A stretch of DNA of 14,921 nt, taken from contig NYXF01000122.1 in assembly GCA_002685455.1 (NCBI GenBank), positions 2,286-17,206 of the forward strand, read 5' to 3'. Position numbers and translations under genes: made by a program. Shown here in pieces: positions 1 through 7,061 of this stretch. The stretch comes from Porticoccus sp. GTDB taxonomy: Bacteria > Pseudomonadota > Gammaproteobacteria > Pseudomonadales > Porticoccaceae. A model generated the notes under the pieces. The model was not told the DNA's origin, did not search any database, and saw only the letters and a list, made by a program, of their open reading frames with translations. The first letter of the stretch is position 1, and every line of letters begins with the position of its first letter.

Positions 1-1046
1 TAACTTTTAAGCCCATTCTTAAATATTTGAACATGCCCTGGACAATTCATTGGTTTTAATGCAAAAATCTTCTCGTCAGGTGTAGTACTAGTAAACATGT
101 TATCTCCAAATTTTTCCCAATGACCTGACTTTTCCCATAAAGAACGATCTAGCATATCAGGAGTATTAACCTCAAGGTAGCCATCTTTAAGTCCTTTTCG
201 TTTCATGTAATCAATTAATTCTGTGAATAATTTCCATCCTTTCTTATGCCAAAAGACAGAACCTGGCCCCTCTTCCTGAAAATGGTACAAGTCCATTTCT
301 CTACCTAATTTTCTATGATCTCTTTTTTCAGCCTCTTCTAACATATTTATGTATGAATTTAGCTCATCCATATTTGTCCAAGCAGTGGCATAGATTCTTT
401 GAAGCATTACATTTTTTGAGTCACCCCTCCAATATGCCCCTGCGATCTTCATTAATTTAAATGCTTTTCCAATTTGGCCAGTTGAAGACATATGTGGGCC
501 TCGGCATAAGTCGAACCAGTTACCTTGCGAATATATTTTTATACTATCACTTTCTGGAATATCTTTTATTAGCTCAACTTTATATTCTTCACCTTTTTCT
601 TGAAATATTTTTATTGCCTCATCTCTTGAAACCTCTTTTTTTTCAAACCTCTCATTTCGAGAGATTATTTCATGCATTTTTTTTTCAATGACGCTCAAAT
701 CTTCTGGTTTAAATGACTCTTCTCGAAAAAAATCATAATAGAAACCATTTTCAATAATAGGACCGATTGTAACTTGTGTATTAGGAAATATAGTTTGAAC
801 AGCTTCGGCAAGCACATGTGCACAATCATGTCTTATTAATGAAAGAGCTTCTACATGACTCTTTGTAATTAATTCTATCTTGGAATTGTTTGGGAGAAGA
901 TCGTTTAAATCTGATAATTCATTATTAATCTTAATTGCAATTATTTTTTTGGCGAGTGAATCTGAAATGGACTTTGCTAGCTCCAAACCAGTTATTTGTT
1001 TTTTAAATTCTCTCTGGGATCCATCTAGTAAGATATATTTATACAT
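1..1046 (-). CDS. thrS: threonyl-tRNA synthetase, N-terminal part (cut by window edge)
   Basis: Charges tRNA-Thr with threonine in the cytoplasm and edits mis-charged serine. I translated the minus strand from the ATG at 1046: 348 complete codons run open to the window edge, about half of the usual ~640 residues. Visible in order: an N-terminal TGS-like domain (about 1-61); the editing domain with HDCAH (H73, H77) and the family block [13 protein letters not shown]; the second editing block [11 protein letters not shown]; the start of the class II catalytic core with a [12 protein letters not shown] block; and, near the edge, PMNCPGH, whose Cys (about 335) is a zinc ligand in the family. The C-terminal half, including motif 3 and the anticodon-binding domain, lies outside the window. 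It is last in a minus-strand run behind the Fe-S scaffold gene and yidD, 69 bases after yidD. Only a weak GAG-type ribosome site precedes the start. Confidence 0.97.
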   Translation of the reverse strand, partial: MYKYILLDGSQREFKKQITGLELAKSISDSLAKKIIAIKINNELSDLNDLLPNNSKIELITKSHVEALSLIRHDCAHVLAEAVQTIFPNTQVTIGPIIENGFYYDFFREESFKPEDLSVIEKKMHEIISRNERFEKKEVSRDEAIKIFQEKGEEYKVELIKDIPESDSIKIYSQGNWFDLCRGPHMSSTGQIGKAFKLMKIAGAYWRGDSKNVMLQRIYATAWTNMDELNSYINMLEEAEKRDHRKLGREMDLYHFQEEGPGSVFWHKKGWKLFTELIDYMKRKGLKDGYLEVNTPDMLDRSLWEKSGHWEKFGDNMFTSTTPDEKIFALKPMNCPGHVQIFKNGLKS

Positions 1047-1115
1047 TTTATGCTCAATCGCTGTTAACAAATCAGGTAAGTCTTACTTGTATTAATAATA
1101 AATTTTACTACATAA

Positions 1116-1400
1116 TCAATCTTTTTTTTTTATTTTATAATACCAAGGTTTATACCAAACTGTATCTCTTGGAAGATCATCTGGAACGGGATCATATCCA
1201 TGCCCTGCTAATGGGTGACATCGTAAAAATCTGTACAAGGACAACCAACCTCCAGACCAGATGCCATATTTCTTTATAGCCTCCAGAGCATAATTGGAAC
1301 ATGTAGGTTGATATCTACATCGATTACCTAAAAAATAGGATAGTGAATATTGGTATAATTTAATTAATATTATAAAGGGGAATGAAACAATATTCTTCAT
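1116..1400 (-). CDS. yidD: YidD, membrane protein insertion efficiency factor
   Basis: Small inner-membrane-associated protein (94 aa, near the usual 70-90) of the YidD family (formerly DUF37/haemolytic domain), which assists YidC-dependent membrane insertion. Seen in the sequence: a hydrophobic, amphipathic N-terminal helix (about 5-24), then the signature [16 protein letters not shown] (27-42) with two Cys, and [14 protein letters not shown] (60-73). The C-terminus is basic and aromatic ([11 protein letters not shown]). It starts 17 bases after the stop of the Fe-S scaffold gene on the same strand, so co-transcription is likely. No clear Shine-Dalgarno precedes the ATG. The family assignment is firm; its role in this organism is by analogy. 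Confidence 0.95.
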   Translation of the reverse strand: MKNIVSFPFIILIKLYQYSLSYFLGNRCRYQPTCSNYALEAIKKYGIWSGGWLSLYRFLRCHPLAGHGYDPVPDDLPRDTVWYKPWYYKIKKKD

Positions 1401-1417
1401 TATTTTAGATGCTAAAT

Positions 1418-1840
1418 TTATTTAATATTATTCATAGCTTCATTTACAGCTTCGAATGTCAGCATAGTTGAAGAGTGACGGGATTTATAATCTTTTACAG
1501 GCTGTAAAAAAGCAAGCTCGGACCATTTCCCTTCAGGAACAGGACCGTTATTTTTTAGCATATTCACCATTGTCTCTGATACTTCATATAATTCCTCTTT
1601 TGATGTCCCAATAATATTTTTTGCCATAATCGACGAAGATGCTTGACCAAGTGCACACGCTTTTACATCATGAGCAAAATCTATTACAACATTATTTTTT
1701 ATTTTGATGTCTACAGTAACTTTTGAGCCACAAAGTCTGCTTACTTTAGTTGCAGACGTGTCAGGATTATCTAAACGACCTAAACTAACAATATCTGATG
1801 CTAATTCAATAATTTTAGTGTTATATATATCATCAAGCAT
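1418..1840 (-). CDS. iron-sulfur cluster assembly scaffold, IscU/NifU-N type
   Basis: A NifU N-terminal/IscU-fold protein expected to help assemble or carry Fe-S clusters. The frame is open back to a TTG at 1873, but I place the start at the ATG at 1840: AGAGAG (1849-1854) sits 8 bases upstream, and the product (140 aa, [11 protein letters not shown]...) then matches the family N-terminus. Conserved points are SRLCGSK (C37), [10 protein letters not shown] (C62) and the C-terminal [13 protein letters not shown] (119-131). The last corresponds to the block where classical IscU has its third cluster Cys (K-H-C); here the residue is Ser123. As I recall, this two-Cys variant is common in an alphaproteobacterial subfamily, so it may be a variant scaffold or carrier rather than a standard IscU. 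It is followed by yidD and thrS and is divergent from folE. Confidence 0.87.
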   Translation of the reverse strand: MLDDIYNTKIIELASDIVSLGRLDNPDTSATKVSRLCGSKVTVDIKIKNNVVIDFAHDVKACALGQASSSIMAKNIIGTSKEELYEVSETMVNMLKNNGPVPEGKWSELAFLQPVKDYKSRHSSTMLTFEAVNEAMNNIK

Positions 1841-1873
1841 AGCTACATCTCTCTTTAATATTTTAACAATCAA

Positions 1874-1906
1874 ATATTAATTAAAAATTGTATTTTTAAT
1901 TAATAT
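1874..1906. repeat. perfect 15-bp inverted repeat in the scaffold gene leader
   Basis: The left arm at 1874-1888 (ATATTAATTAAAAAT) and right arm at 1892-1906 (ATTTTTAATTAATAT) are exact reverse complements, separated by TGT. Both arms are entirely A/T. It lies 34 bases upstream of the scaffold gene start, downstream of a candidate minus-strand extended -10 (1928-1936), so it would fall in the 5' leader of that transcript. It could be an operator half-site pair or an RNA hairpin. It has no GC-rich stem, so a classical terminator is unlikely. Confidence 0.6.
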
Positions 1907-1913
1907 ACATATA

Positions 1914-1942
1914 TTGATAAATAATAGATTATAACATATATT
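1914..1942 (+). promoter_or_regulatory. candidate sigma70-type promoter for folE-hisI
   Basis: TTGATA (1914-1919) and TATATT (1937-1942) are separated by exactly 17 bases, each one mismatch from the -35 and -10 consensus. The -10 is about 52 bases upstream of the chosen folE start. The region is very AT-rich, so chance matches are common; the spacing and position support it. Confidence 0.45.
1928..1936 (-). promoter_or_regulatory. candidate extended -10 for scaffold-yidD-thrS run
   Basis: Read on the minus strand this is TGTTATAAT, a perfect TATAAT with the TGn extension. No good -35 stands 16-18 bases upstream. It overlaps the spacer of the candidate folE promoter on the other strand, so the two divergent promoters would share DNA. 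Initiation near 1921 would place the 1874-1906 inverted repeat inside the leader. Confidence 0.35.
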
Positions 1943-1994
1943 CAACATCTAAATATATTCAAATATAAATAAATAAACCTTGGAGTTTCCCATT

Positions 1995-2603
1995 ATGGAA
2001 AAAGATGCTAAAATTACAAATATTAAAACAAGTCCTATTGCACCCACAAGAGAAGAAGCAGAAGATGCTGTAAGAACAATACTATCTTGGATTGGAGAGA
2101 ATCCAGATAGAGAAGGCTTAGTCGAAACTCCTAGAAGGTTTATTGATGCCTATGCAGAGTACTTCAACGGTTATAACATTAATGGTGAAGATGTTCTTAA
2201 AAAAACATTTGGTGATGTCGGTGGTTATAATGATATTGTTCTTCTAAAAGATATTGCTTTTAATTCTTTTTGTGAACATCACATGGCACCATTTATTGGT
2301 AAAGCTCATGTTGCATATCTACCTTCTGATAGAGTTGTTGGAATATCAAAATTAGCGAGATTAGTTGATGTTTACGCACACCGATTGCAAACGCAAGAAA
2401 CAATGACAGCTGAGATTTCCAATGCAATTGATCAATCACTCAAACCTCGCGGAGTCGCTGTAATATTAGATGCCGAACACATGTGTATGTCACTGAGAGG
2501 GGTACACAAGCATGATGTATCAACAATTACCACAAGGTTTACTGGAGAATTTGATACAAATGAAAATCTTAGAGAGAGATTCATGAAATTAACAAATAGT
2601 TAG
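1995..2603 (+). CDS. folE: GTP cyclohydrolase I
   Basis: Converts GTP to 7,8-dihydroneopterin triphosphate, the first step of folate/pterin synthesis; cytoplasmic homodecamer in the family. An in-frame TTG at 1980 is possible, but I choose the ATG at 1995 because TTGGAG (1980-1985) then forms a ribosome site 9 bases upstream. This gives 202 aa, near the usual length. In this numbering the zinc ligands are C93 and H96 in FCEHH and C164 in HMCMSLRG. Also seen are the N-terminal NPDREGLVETPRR block, GISKLARLVD, and the RLQTQE block. The gene is followed 5 bases later by hisI and is divergent from the Fe-S scaffold gene. It is a standard, intact FolE of the zinc-dependent type. Confidence 0.96.
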   Translation: MEKDAKITNIKTSPIAPTREEAEDAVRTILSWIGENPDREGLVETPRRFIDAYAEYFNGYNINGEDVLKKTFGDVGGYNDIVLLKDIAFNSFCEHHMAPFIGKAHVAYLPSDRVVGISKLARLVDVYAHRLQTQETMTAEISNAIDQSLKPRGVAVILDAEHMCMSLRGVHKHDVSTITTRFTGEFDTNENLRERFMKLTNS

Positions 2604-2608
2604 ATTAA

Positions 2609-3088
2609 ATGAAAAATAACTCAAATATAGAATTTGGTAAGAGAGAAAATATATTTGAAGTTGAGGAAGGATATACTTTCTCTCCTAAATTTGATGATGA
2701 TGGTCTAATACCTGTCGTAACTACCTCGCAAAGTGGTGAAGTACTAATGCATGGTTACATGAATAGTGAAGCACTAAAACTAACACTTGAAAATAAAGAA
2801 GCACACTACTGGAGCAGATCTAGAAACTGTTTATGGCATAAAGGTATAACATCCGGACTTACGCAAAAAGTTATTAGTATAAGGGTGGATGACGACCAAG
2901 ATACGATATGGTTAATCGTTAAGGTTTTGGGAGCAGGTGCAAGTTGCCACGTTGGTTATAGATCATGTTTCTATAGGTCTGTTGAGTTAGATGAAAAGGG
3001 TAAGTTAAAAATTAAATTCGAAGAAACTGAAAAATTATTTGATCCAGATCTTGTTTATAAAGGACAAGAAAATCCAACAAAATTATAG
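2609..3088 (+). CDS. hisI: phosphoribosyl-AMP cyclohydrolase
   Basis: Opens the purine ring of phosphoribosyl-AMP in histidine synthesis (third step). At 159 aa it is the single-domain form, with no HisE (phosphoribosyl-ATP pyrophosphatase) domain. Seen: HYWSRSRNCLWHKGITSG (66-83), the metal loop DDDQD (94-98), and GASCHVGYRSCFYR (110-123) with C113 and C120. The classical family has a zinc-ligand Cys in the middle of the loop (D-C-D); here that position is D95, while the Mg-binding acidic residues remain. The start is 5 bases after folE with no clear Shine-Dalgarno, so translational coupling to folE is likely. Its last 6 bases overlap the end of the convergent DUF3126 gene. Confidence 0.95.
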   Translation: MKNNSNIEFGKRENIFEVEEGYTFSPKFDDDGLIPVVTTSQSGEVLMHGYMNSEALKLTLENKEAHYWSRSRNCLWHKGITSGLTQKVISIRVDDDQDTIWLIVKVLGAGASCHVGYRSCFYRSVELDEKGKLKIKFEETEKLFDPDLVYKGQENPTKL

Positions 3089-3289
3089 ATCAATATCTAA
3101 TATTGCCATATTAAATGAGTAGGAAATATCTCCATCTTCATCATCTCGAAAAATTACTCCAATGAATTCTTCTTCAACAAATACTTCCATTGAGTCATCT
3201 TTTTTAGGTCTTTCAACAACTCTTATAACATTTGATTGAAATTTATTTTTTAAATATTCTTGAATTCTCTGGCTCTCTCTCATATTCAT
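3083..3289 (-). CDS. DUF3126 family protein
   Basis: Small (68 aa), acidic, soluble protein of unknown function. I recognise the alphaproteobacterial DUF3126 pattern: N-terminal helix with SQRIQEYLKNKF, the VVERPKKDDSMEVFVEEEFIG core (split here as residues 24-44), then IFRDDEDGDISYSFNMAIL and a final DIDL. The frame is open much further upstream into cysE, but AGGAAG (3296-3301) lies 6 bases before the ATG at 3289, and this start gives the family N-terminus. It follows cysE by 16 bases on the same strand; as I recall, this neighbourhood is conserved in alphaproteobacteria, which suggests a role tied to cysteine synthesis, but no biochemical function can be read from it. Its stop overlaps the hisI stop region. 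Confidence 0.88.
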   Translation of the reverse strand: MNMRESQRIQEYLKNKFQSNVIRVVERPKKDDSMEVFVEEEFIGVIFRDDEDGDISYSFNMAILDIDL

Positions 3290-3305
3290 ATCTATCTTCC
3301 TAACT

Positions 3306-4139
3306 TTAATTTTTTGAATCATCGGATGGTAACATATGCTCCATATGTTGTGAGGGATAATCTCTATCATTCTGGGCAATAACTCTCGCTGGGACTCCGG
3401 CAACGGTAGTACCATCCGGAACATCTTGAAGAACGACACTTCCAGCTGCAATTCTAGATGAAATACCAATATTTATATTTCCTAGTATTTTAGTACCAGC
3501 ACCAATTAAAACCCCGCTCTTTACTTTTGGGTGTCTATCTCCAGATTTTTTCCCAGTTCCACCTAATGTAACATCGTGTAACATCGAGACATTATCATAA
3601 ACCTCTGCTGTCTCGCCTATGACTATTCCCGTTGCATGATCTATAAAGATGCCTCTACCAAATTTTGCCGCTGGATGGATATCTACTGAAAAAATTCTAG
3701 ATGATACACTTTGCAAATAGTAAGCAAATTCAATTCTATTATTATTCCATAACCAATTAGCTAATCGATGAGTTTGTAATGCGTGGAAACCTTTAAAATA
3801 AATAACAGGCTCTAAATATCTATGACAAGCAGGGTCTCTATCGAAAACAGCCGCTATATCAGCTCGGATAACCTGTTGTATTTGAGCGTCAGTTGAATAG
3901 AATTCATCAAATAATTCTTTTATCACCCGATCTTCTATAGAAATTGTCTTCAGTAATTTGGATAATTGCAGAGATAACACATCTTCAAGTGACTTTTGAC
4001 CCAATATAGCAGAATACATAAAACTTGAGATCATAGGATCTTTGGATGAAGCATCAGTTGCCTCATTCCTAATATTATCCCATATTGGATCAATAGATAG
4101 CTTTTGGGTTTTTGACTTTTTTTCATTACTATGTTGCAT
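3306..4139 (-). CDS. cysE: serine O-acetyltransferase
   Basis: Transfers acetyl from acetyl-CoA to L-serine, giving O-acetylserine for cysteine synthesis. 277 aa (E. coli 273). The N-terminal helical domain spans about 15-145, followed by the left-handed beta-helix of hexapeptide repeats (about 150-255). Catalytic residues are recognisable as D153 in VDIHPAAKFG and H168 in IDHATGIVIGE, with the same 15-residue spacing as Asp143/His158 of E. coli. TLGGTGKKSGDRHPK (191-205) and AGVPARVIA are also present. The tail ends in ...DDSKN rather than the terminal Ile used for docking to cysteine synthase CysK in classical enzymes. GGGGAT precedes the ATG. First gene of a pair with DUF3126. Confidence 0.96.
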   Translation of the reverse strand: MQHSNEKKSKTQKLSIDPIWDNIRNEATDASSKDPMISSFMYSAILGQKSLEDVLSLQLSKLLKTISIEDRVIKELFDEFYSTDAQIQQVIRADIAAVFDRDPACHRYLEPVIYFKGFHALQTHRLANWLWNNNRIEFAYYLQSVSSRIFSVDIHPAAKFGRGIFIDHATGIVIGETAEVYDNVSMLHDVTLGGTGKKSGDRHPKVKSGVLIGAGTKILGNINIGISSRIAAGSVVLQDVPDGTTVAGVPARVIAQNDRDYPSQHMEHMLPSDDSKN

Positions 4140-4308
4140 CTATATCCCCATTATTAAAGAAATTTTTATATTTAAAACTATTCATAAATAGTAATATTTT
4201 GTTATAAATATATAGTTAATTGATAATTAAATCAAATTAGATCAAATTTAAATAAAATTATATAAATTAATTCTAAAATGAAATAACATAATTACTGAGG
4301 AGCAAATA
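4140..4308. promoter_or_regulatory. divergent intergenic region, cysE / zf-CHCC gene
   Basis: A 169-base, strongly A/T region between divergent genes that must hold promoters for both sides. The only clear element is the ribosome site TGAGGAG (4296-4302) before the zinc-finger gene. Weak structure: ACTATT-CATA-AATAGT (6-bp hairpin) near 4178-4193 and a tandem decamer-like repeat at 4231-4250 (ATCAAATT twice, 10 bases apart). Neither is strong enough to name an operator. Confidence 0.4.
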
Positions 4309-4545
4309 ATGGCAGATACCCATATACCTTATTATCAAAACACAGATGGGCATTCTGTAATTGAAATCCCCGTAAAAAAATTTAAATGTATTGGAGCTAA
4401 TCCTCCTCATGATCACCCCCACATATATTTAGATATGGGTAAGAATAACAGTATAATTTGCCCCTACTGCTCGACTCTTTATAAATATAATAGTACTCTA
4501 AGCGAATTTGAAACTATCCCTCCAAATTGTCTAGTTAAAAACTAA
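4309..4545 (+). CDS. zf-CHCC zinc-finger protein, NDUFS6-like
   Basis: A 78-aa soluble protein with the zinc motif C27-x8-H36-x14-C51-x2-C54: CIGANPPHDHPHIYLDMG, then CPYCSTLYKY. This is the zf-CHCC fold of the mitochondrial complex I subunit NDUFS6 (13 kDa), which alphaproteobacteria also have as an accessory subunit or assembly factor of NADH:quinone oxidoreductase. The family call is firm; a complex I role is inferred from homology, since no nuo gene is in the window. A strong ribosome site (TGAGGAG, 4296-4302) precedes the ATG. The FAD monooxygenase gene starts 12 bases after it, so the two are probably co-transcribed. Confidence 0.88.
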   Translation: MADTHIPYYQNTDGHSVIEIPVKKFKCIGANPPHDHPHIYLDMGKNNSIICPYCSTLYKYNSTLSEFETIPPNCLVKN

Positions 4546-4557
4546 TGAAACTATCAC

Positions 4558-5685
4558 ATGTATAGTATAATTGGATCTGGTATCGCTGGTTTAGCTTGTA
4601 GTTCACTATTATCTAAACAAGGTGTTCAAAATGAAGTATTTGAAAAAAATAATAAGATTTTAGATCAAAATTATGGAATACAATTATCTCCAAATGCAAG
4701 TTATGTTCTTGAAAAAATGGGTTTGCTAGAATTATTAAAACCAAAACTAAAAGTAATTAACTCAATCGAAGTCTGCTCATTACAAAATCTTAAATCAATA
4801 ACCACTTTACCAATCGGTAATTTTGTAAAATATAATAATTTAACAAACTATTATACTACAAGTCGAAATGAGCTTTATGAATTATTAAGGCGAGATGTTG
4901 AGAATTCAGGAACAACAATAAATTATAAATCAGAAATTACGAAAATTGATGATAACAATCAGAAAGTACAATTATATAAAAAAGATGGCAAAATAATTGA
5001 AAAAGAAAAACTTATTATTGCTAATGGTAATGCAAAAAAATCTATATATAAAAATATAATTTATAAAAATGTTACAAATAATTTTCTAACTTTAAGATCA
5101 AATATCACAAAACAGAATATTCCATTTGATATAAAAGGTGACAGTGTAATGCTTTTGCTCGGCAAACATCTACACATAGTAATTTATCCATTTTTTAATA
5201 ATGAACTAAATGTTGTTTTAATCACCAATAAGAAATATTTCGATAATAATCTTAAACTAGATTTTGGTAGGATGGGCTATATTGATAAAAAAGTATTTCA
5301 ACTTATTACAGAATGTAATTGGAGTTCATGGCAATTACAAGATCGCAAAATAAAACTAAATTTATGTCCAAATAAAGATATATATGCTATAGGTGACGCT
5401 GCACACTCTATAAAACCTCACCTAGCTCAAGGCTCTGCTATGGCACTTGAAGATGCTTACTTCCTTACAAATTTAATCACAAATAAAAACAAGGCAAAAG
5501 ACATTCATCAAATGCTAAAGATACGAGAAAAAAGAGTAAATAGAGTAATAAATAAATCATCACAAAATAGATATTTTTTCCATGCTATTTCGCCAATTTC
5601 TATTATTCGGGATACAATATTGAATAATATTGATGGAGCAAGTTTTTTAAATACTCTGAAATGGCTCTACTGTTATAAAATATGA
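4558..5685 (+). CDS. FAD-dependent monooxygenase (group A, UbiH/salicylate-hydroxylase-like)
   Basis: A 375-aa single-component flavin hydroxylase of the p-hydroxybenzoate hydroxylase fold. Seen: the dinucleotide-binding GSGIAG (6-11) with the acidic residue E29 at the end of the second strand (VFEKN); SRNELYELL (102-110), the usual Arg-containing block; and GDAAHSIKPHLAQG (279-292) with MALEDA, the second FAD/ribityl motif. The middle DG motif is degenerate: NG at 156-157 replaces the usual ADG. There is no membrane segment or signal peptide. The substrate cannot be read. Pairing with a complex I-type zinc-finger protein makes quinone-ring hydroxylation plausible but unproven. The protein is very rich in Lys, Asn and Ile. 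It ends 11 bases before the 3' end of the opposite-strand tRNA-Leu. Confidence 0.85.
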   Translation: MYSIIGSGIAGLACSSLLSKQGVQNEVFEKNNKILDQNYGIQLSPNASYVLEKMGLLELLKPKLKVINSIEVCSLQNLKSITTLPIGNFVKYNNLTNYYTTSRNELYELLRRDVENSGTTINYKSEITKIDDNNQKVQLYKKDGKIIEKEKLIIANGNAKKSIYKNIIYKNVTNNFLTLRSNITKQNIPFDIKGDSVMLLLGKHLHIVIYPFFNNELNVVLITNKKYFDNNLKLDFGRMGYIDKKVFQLITECNWSSWQLQDRKIKLNLCPNKDIYAIGDAAHSIKPHLAQGSAMALEDAYFLTNLITNKNKAKDIHQMLKIREKRVNRVINKSSQNRYFFHAISPISIIRDTILNNIDGASFLNTLKWLYCYKI

Positions 5686-5696
5686 GTTACTATTTA

Positions 5697-5783
5697 TGGT
5701 GCGGACGGCCGGACTCGAACCGGCACGGAGTAACCTCCGAGAGATTTTAAGTCTCTTGTGTCTACCTATTCCACCACGTCCGC
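5697..5783 (-). tRNA. tRNA-Leu (anticodon UAA)
   Basis: On the minus strand a complete class II tRNA of 87 nt runs from G at 5783. The acceptor stem GCGGACG pairs with CGUCCGC. The anticodon stem AGAGA/UCUCU encloses the loop CUUAAAA (anticodon UAA). A long variable arm CGGAG-GTTA-CTCCG follows, then the T-arm GCCGG-TTCGAGT-CCGGC. The discriminator A is followed by an encoded CCA (5697-5699). It lies 19 bases downstream of gpt on the same strand with no room for a separate promoter between them, so read-through from gpt, or a promoter inside gpt, is likely. No U-run terminator is apparent beyond it. Confidence 0.97.
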
Positions 5784-5802
5784 ATATTATAGTTCATTAT
5801 AT

Positions 5803-6312
5803 TTATACACCACTTGGATTAATTGGGGGGACAAATTGTAGCTCAGTATCCCATGGAAAATATATCCAAGTATCCTGACTCACCTCCGTTATATATGTGT
5901 CTACATTAATTAAACCCTCGGGTTTTGCATATACCGTTGCAACGTGAGCATCTGGCACTAAATCTTTTACAACTGTCATTGTAGCACCTGTATCAACCAA
6001 ATCATCTATACATAATATTGAATTTGCTTGAAAGTTATTCTCTGTGAGTATTTTTTCATTAATTTTTTTTAAAACTTTTATATCTCCTCTTTTGTGATCT
6101 GGAGAATACGAGCTTACGCAGACTGTTTCGATTACTCTGATATTTAACTCCCTAGCAATAATTGCAGCTGGAACTAATCCACCCCTTGTAACTGCTATTA
6201 TCGCTGACCAATCACCCTTATCAGCCAGTCTCCAGGCAAGAGCTTTGGAGTCTCTATGGAATTGATCCCATGAAACTGGAAATAACTTTGAACTCGTTGC
6301 ACTATTCTCCAT
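5803..6312 (-). CDS. gpt: xanthine(-guanine) phosphoribosyltransferase
   Basis: Purine salvage enzyme that joins xanthine or guanine to PRPP, giving XMP or GMP. 169 aa (E. coli Gpt 152). Seen: [10 protein letters not shown] (41-50), the PRPP-binding loop [13 protein letters not shown] (99-111), YAKPEG (128-133) and the family C-terminal block WIYFPWDT (149-156), which separates Gpt from hypoxanthine and adenine transferases. The start is 2 bases after the stop of the molybdopterin-binding protein gene, so the two are translationally coupled or at least co-transcribed; there is no separate Shine-Dalgarno. tRNA-Leu follows 19 bases downstream on the same strand. Confidence 0.95.
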   Translation of the reverse strand: MENSATSSKLFPVSWDQFHRDSKALAWRLADKGDWSAIIAVTRGGLVPAAIIARELNIRVIETVCVSSYSPDHKRGDIKVLKKINEKILTENNFQANSILCIDDLVDTGATMTVVKDLVPDAHVATVYAKPEGLINVDTYITEVSQDTWIYFPWDTELQFVPPINPSGV

Positions 6313-6314
6313 TT

Positions 6315-7061
6315 TTAACTAATCTTCCCAATCTCAATATTACCAATCCCAGATAACTCACTCTCTATTATACTTGCAATACTCTTGAGTTCATCAATAT
6401 TTTTACCTCTACACACAATATTTGCTCCGTAACCGCTATCATTATAATATGGGTAAGAACCTATGCTCACAGTTGAAGTTTTACTCTGAATTGATCGCAA
6501 AGTATCAGCAATATCTCCCTCTTTGATATTTGTCAAAATATTACAGCTATATAATTTTTGGCCTGTTTCCATTCTGTCAATTACCACTTCGAGCATAGCC
6601 TGCATCACACTTGGAACTCCTGCCATAACAAACACATTTCCGATTTGAAATCCTGGCGCCTTTGAAACACTATTTTCGATTAATTTTGCACCATGTGGGA
6701 TTCGGGCCATTCTTCTCCTTGATGCATTTAAATCTGCAAGAGGTATTCTCTCAAGAAGCATTTTAATCGCCTCATCATTTTCAGAAATTCCAACGTCAAA
6801 TGCTTTAGCAACACAATCGGCTGTTATATCATCATGCGTTGGTCCAATACCTCCTGTAGTTAATACGTACGTGTAATCATTTCTAAGCTCATTTATAGTA
6901 TCAATAATCTTTTCTTCTTCATCAGGTACTATTCTTACTTCTTTTAAGTAAACACCAACATTGGTCAAACAATCTGCAATATATCCAATATTCTTATCTT
7001 TAGTACGCCCTGATAGTATTTCGTCGCCAATTACGATTATAGAGGCTGTAAAATCTGTCAT
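6315..7061 (-). CDS. molybdopterin-binding (MoCF/CinA N-terminal domain) protein
   Basis: A 248-aa protein made only of the MoCF-type domain shared by CinA, MoaB and eukaryotic FAD synthetase. Seen: [14 protein letters not shown] (11-24), [15 protein letters not shown] (68-82), KAPGFQIGN (134-142) and VMAGVPSVM (145-153). It lacks the C-terminal nicotinamide-nucleotide amidohydrolase domain of full CinA (~410 aa), so naming it a competence protein would be wrong. Short forms are common in alphaproteobacteria and are usually annotated as competence/damage-inducible protein A or molybdopterin-binding protein; the real role is unknown and could be pyrophosphatase-like. TTGGAT lies 5 bases upstream of the ATG. 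First gene of the run to gpt and tRNA-Leu; divergent from map. Confidence 0.87.
   Translation of the reverse strand: MTDFTASIIVIGDEILSGRTKDKNIGYIADCLTNVGVYLKEVRIVPDEEEKIIDTINELRNDYTYVLTTGGIGPTHDDITADCVAKAFDVGISENDEAIKMLLERIPLADLNASRRRMARIPHGAKLIENSVSKAPGFQIGNVFVMAGVPSVMQAMLEVVIDRMETGQKLYSCNILTNIKEGDIADTLRSIQSKTSTVSIGSYPYYNDSGYGANIVCRGKNIDELKSIASIIESELSGIGNIEIGKIS

Noticed and set aside
461..1095. Two plus-strand frames (76 and 71 aa) across the left end
   Set aside because: They lie wholly or mostly within thrS, which is firmly coding on the minus strand, and show no family features.
3290..3469. N-terminal extension of the DUF3126 frame to 128 aa
   Set aside because: The extension is antisense-frame shadow within cysE on the same strand; the ribosome site AGGAAG and the family N-terminus both place the start at 3289.
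5696..5878. 60-aa plus-strand frame with a GLEPAR-type sequence
   Set aside because: It is the reverse strand of tRNA-Leu plus the end of gpt; this is a well-known false ORF produced by tRNA genes.
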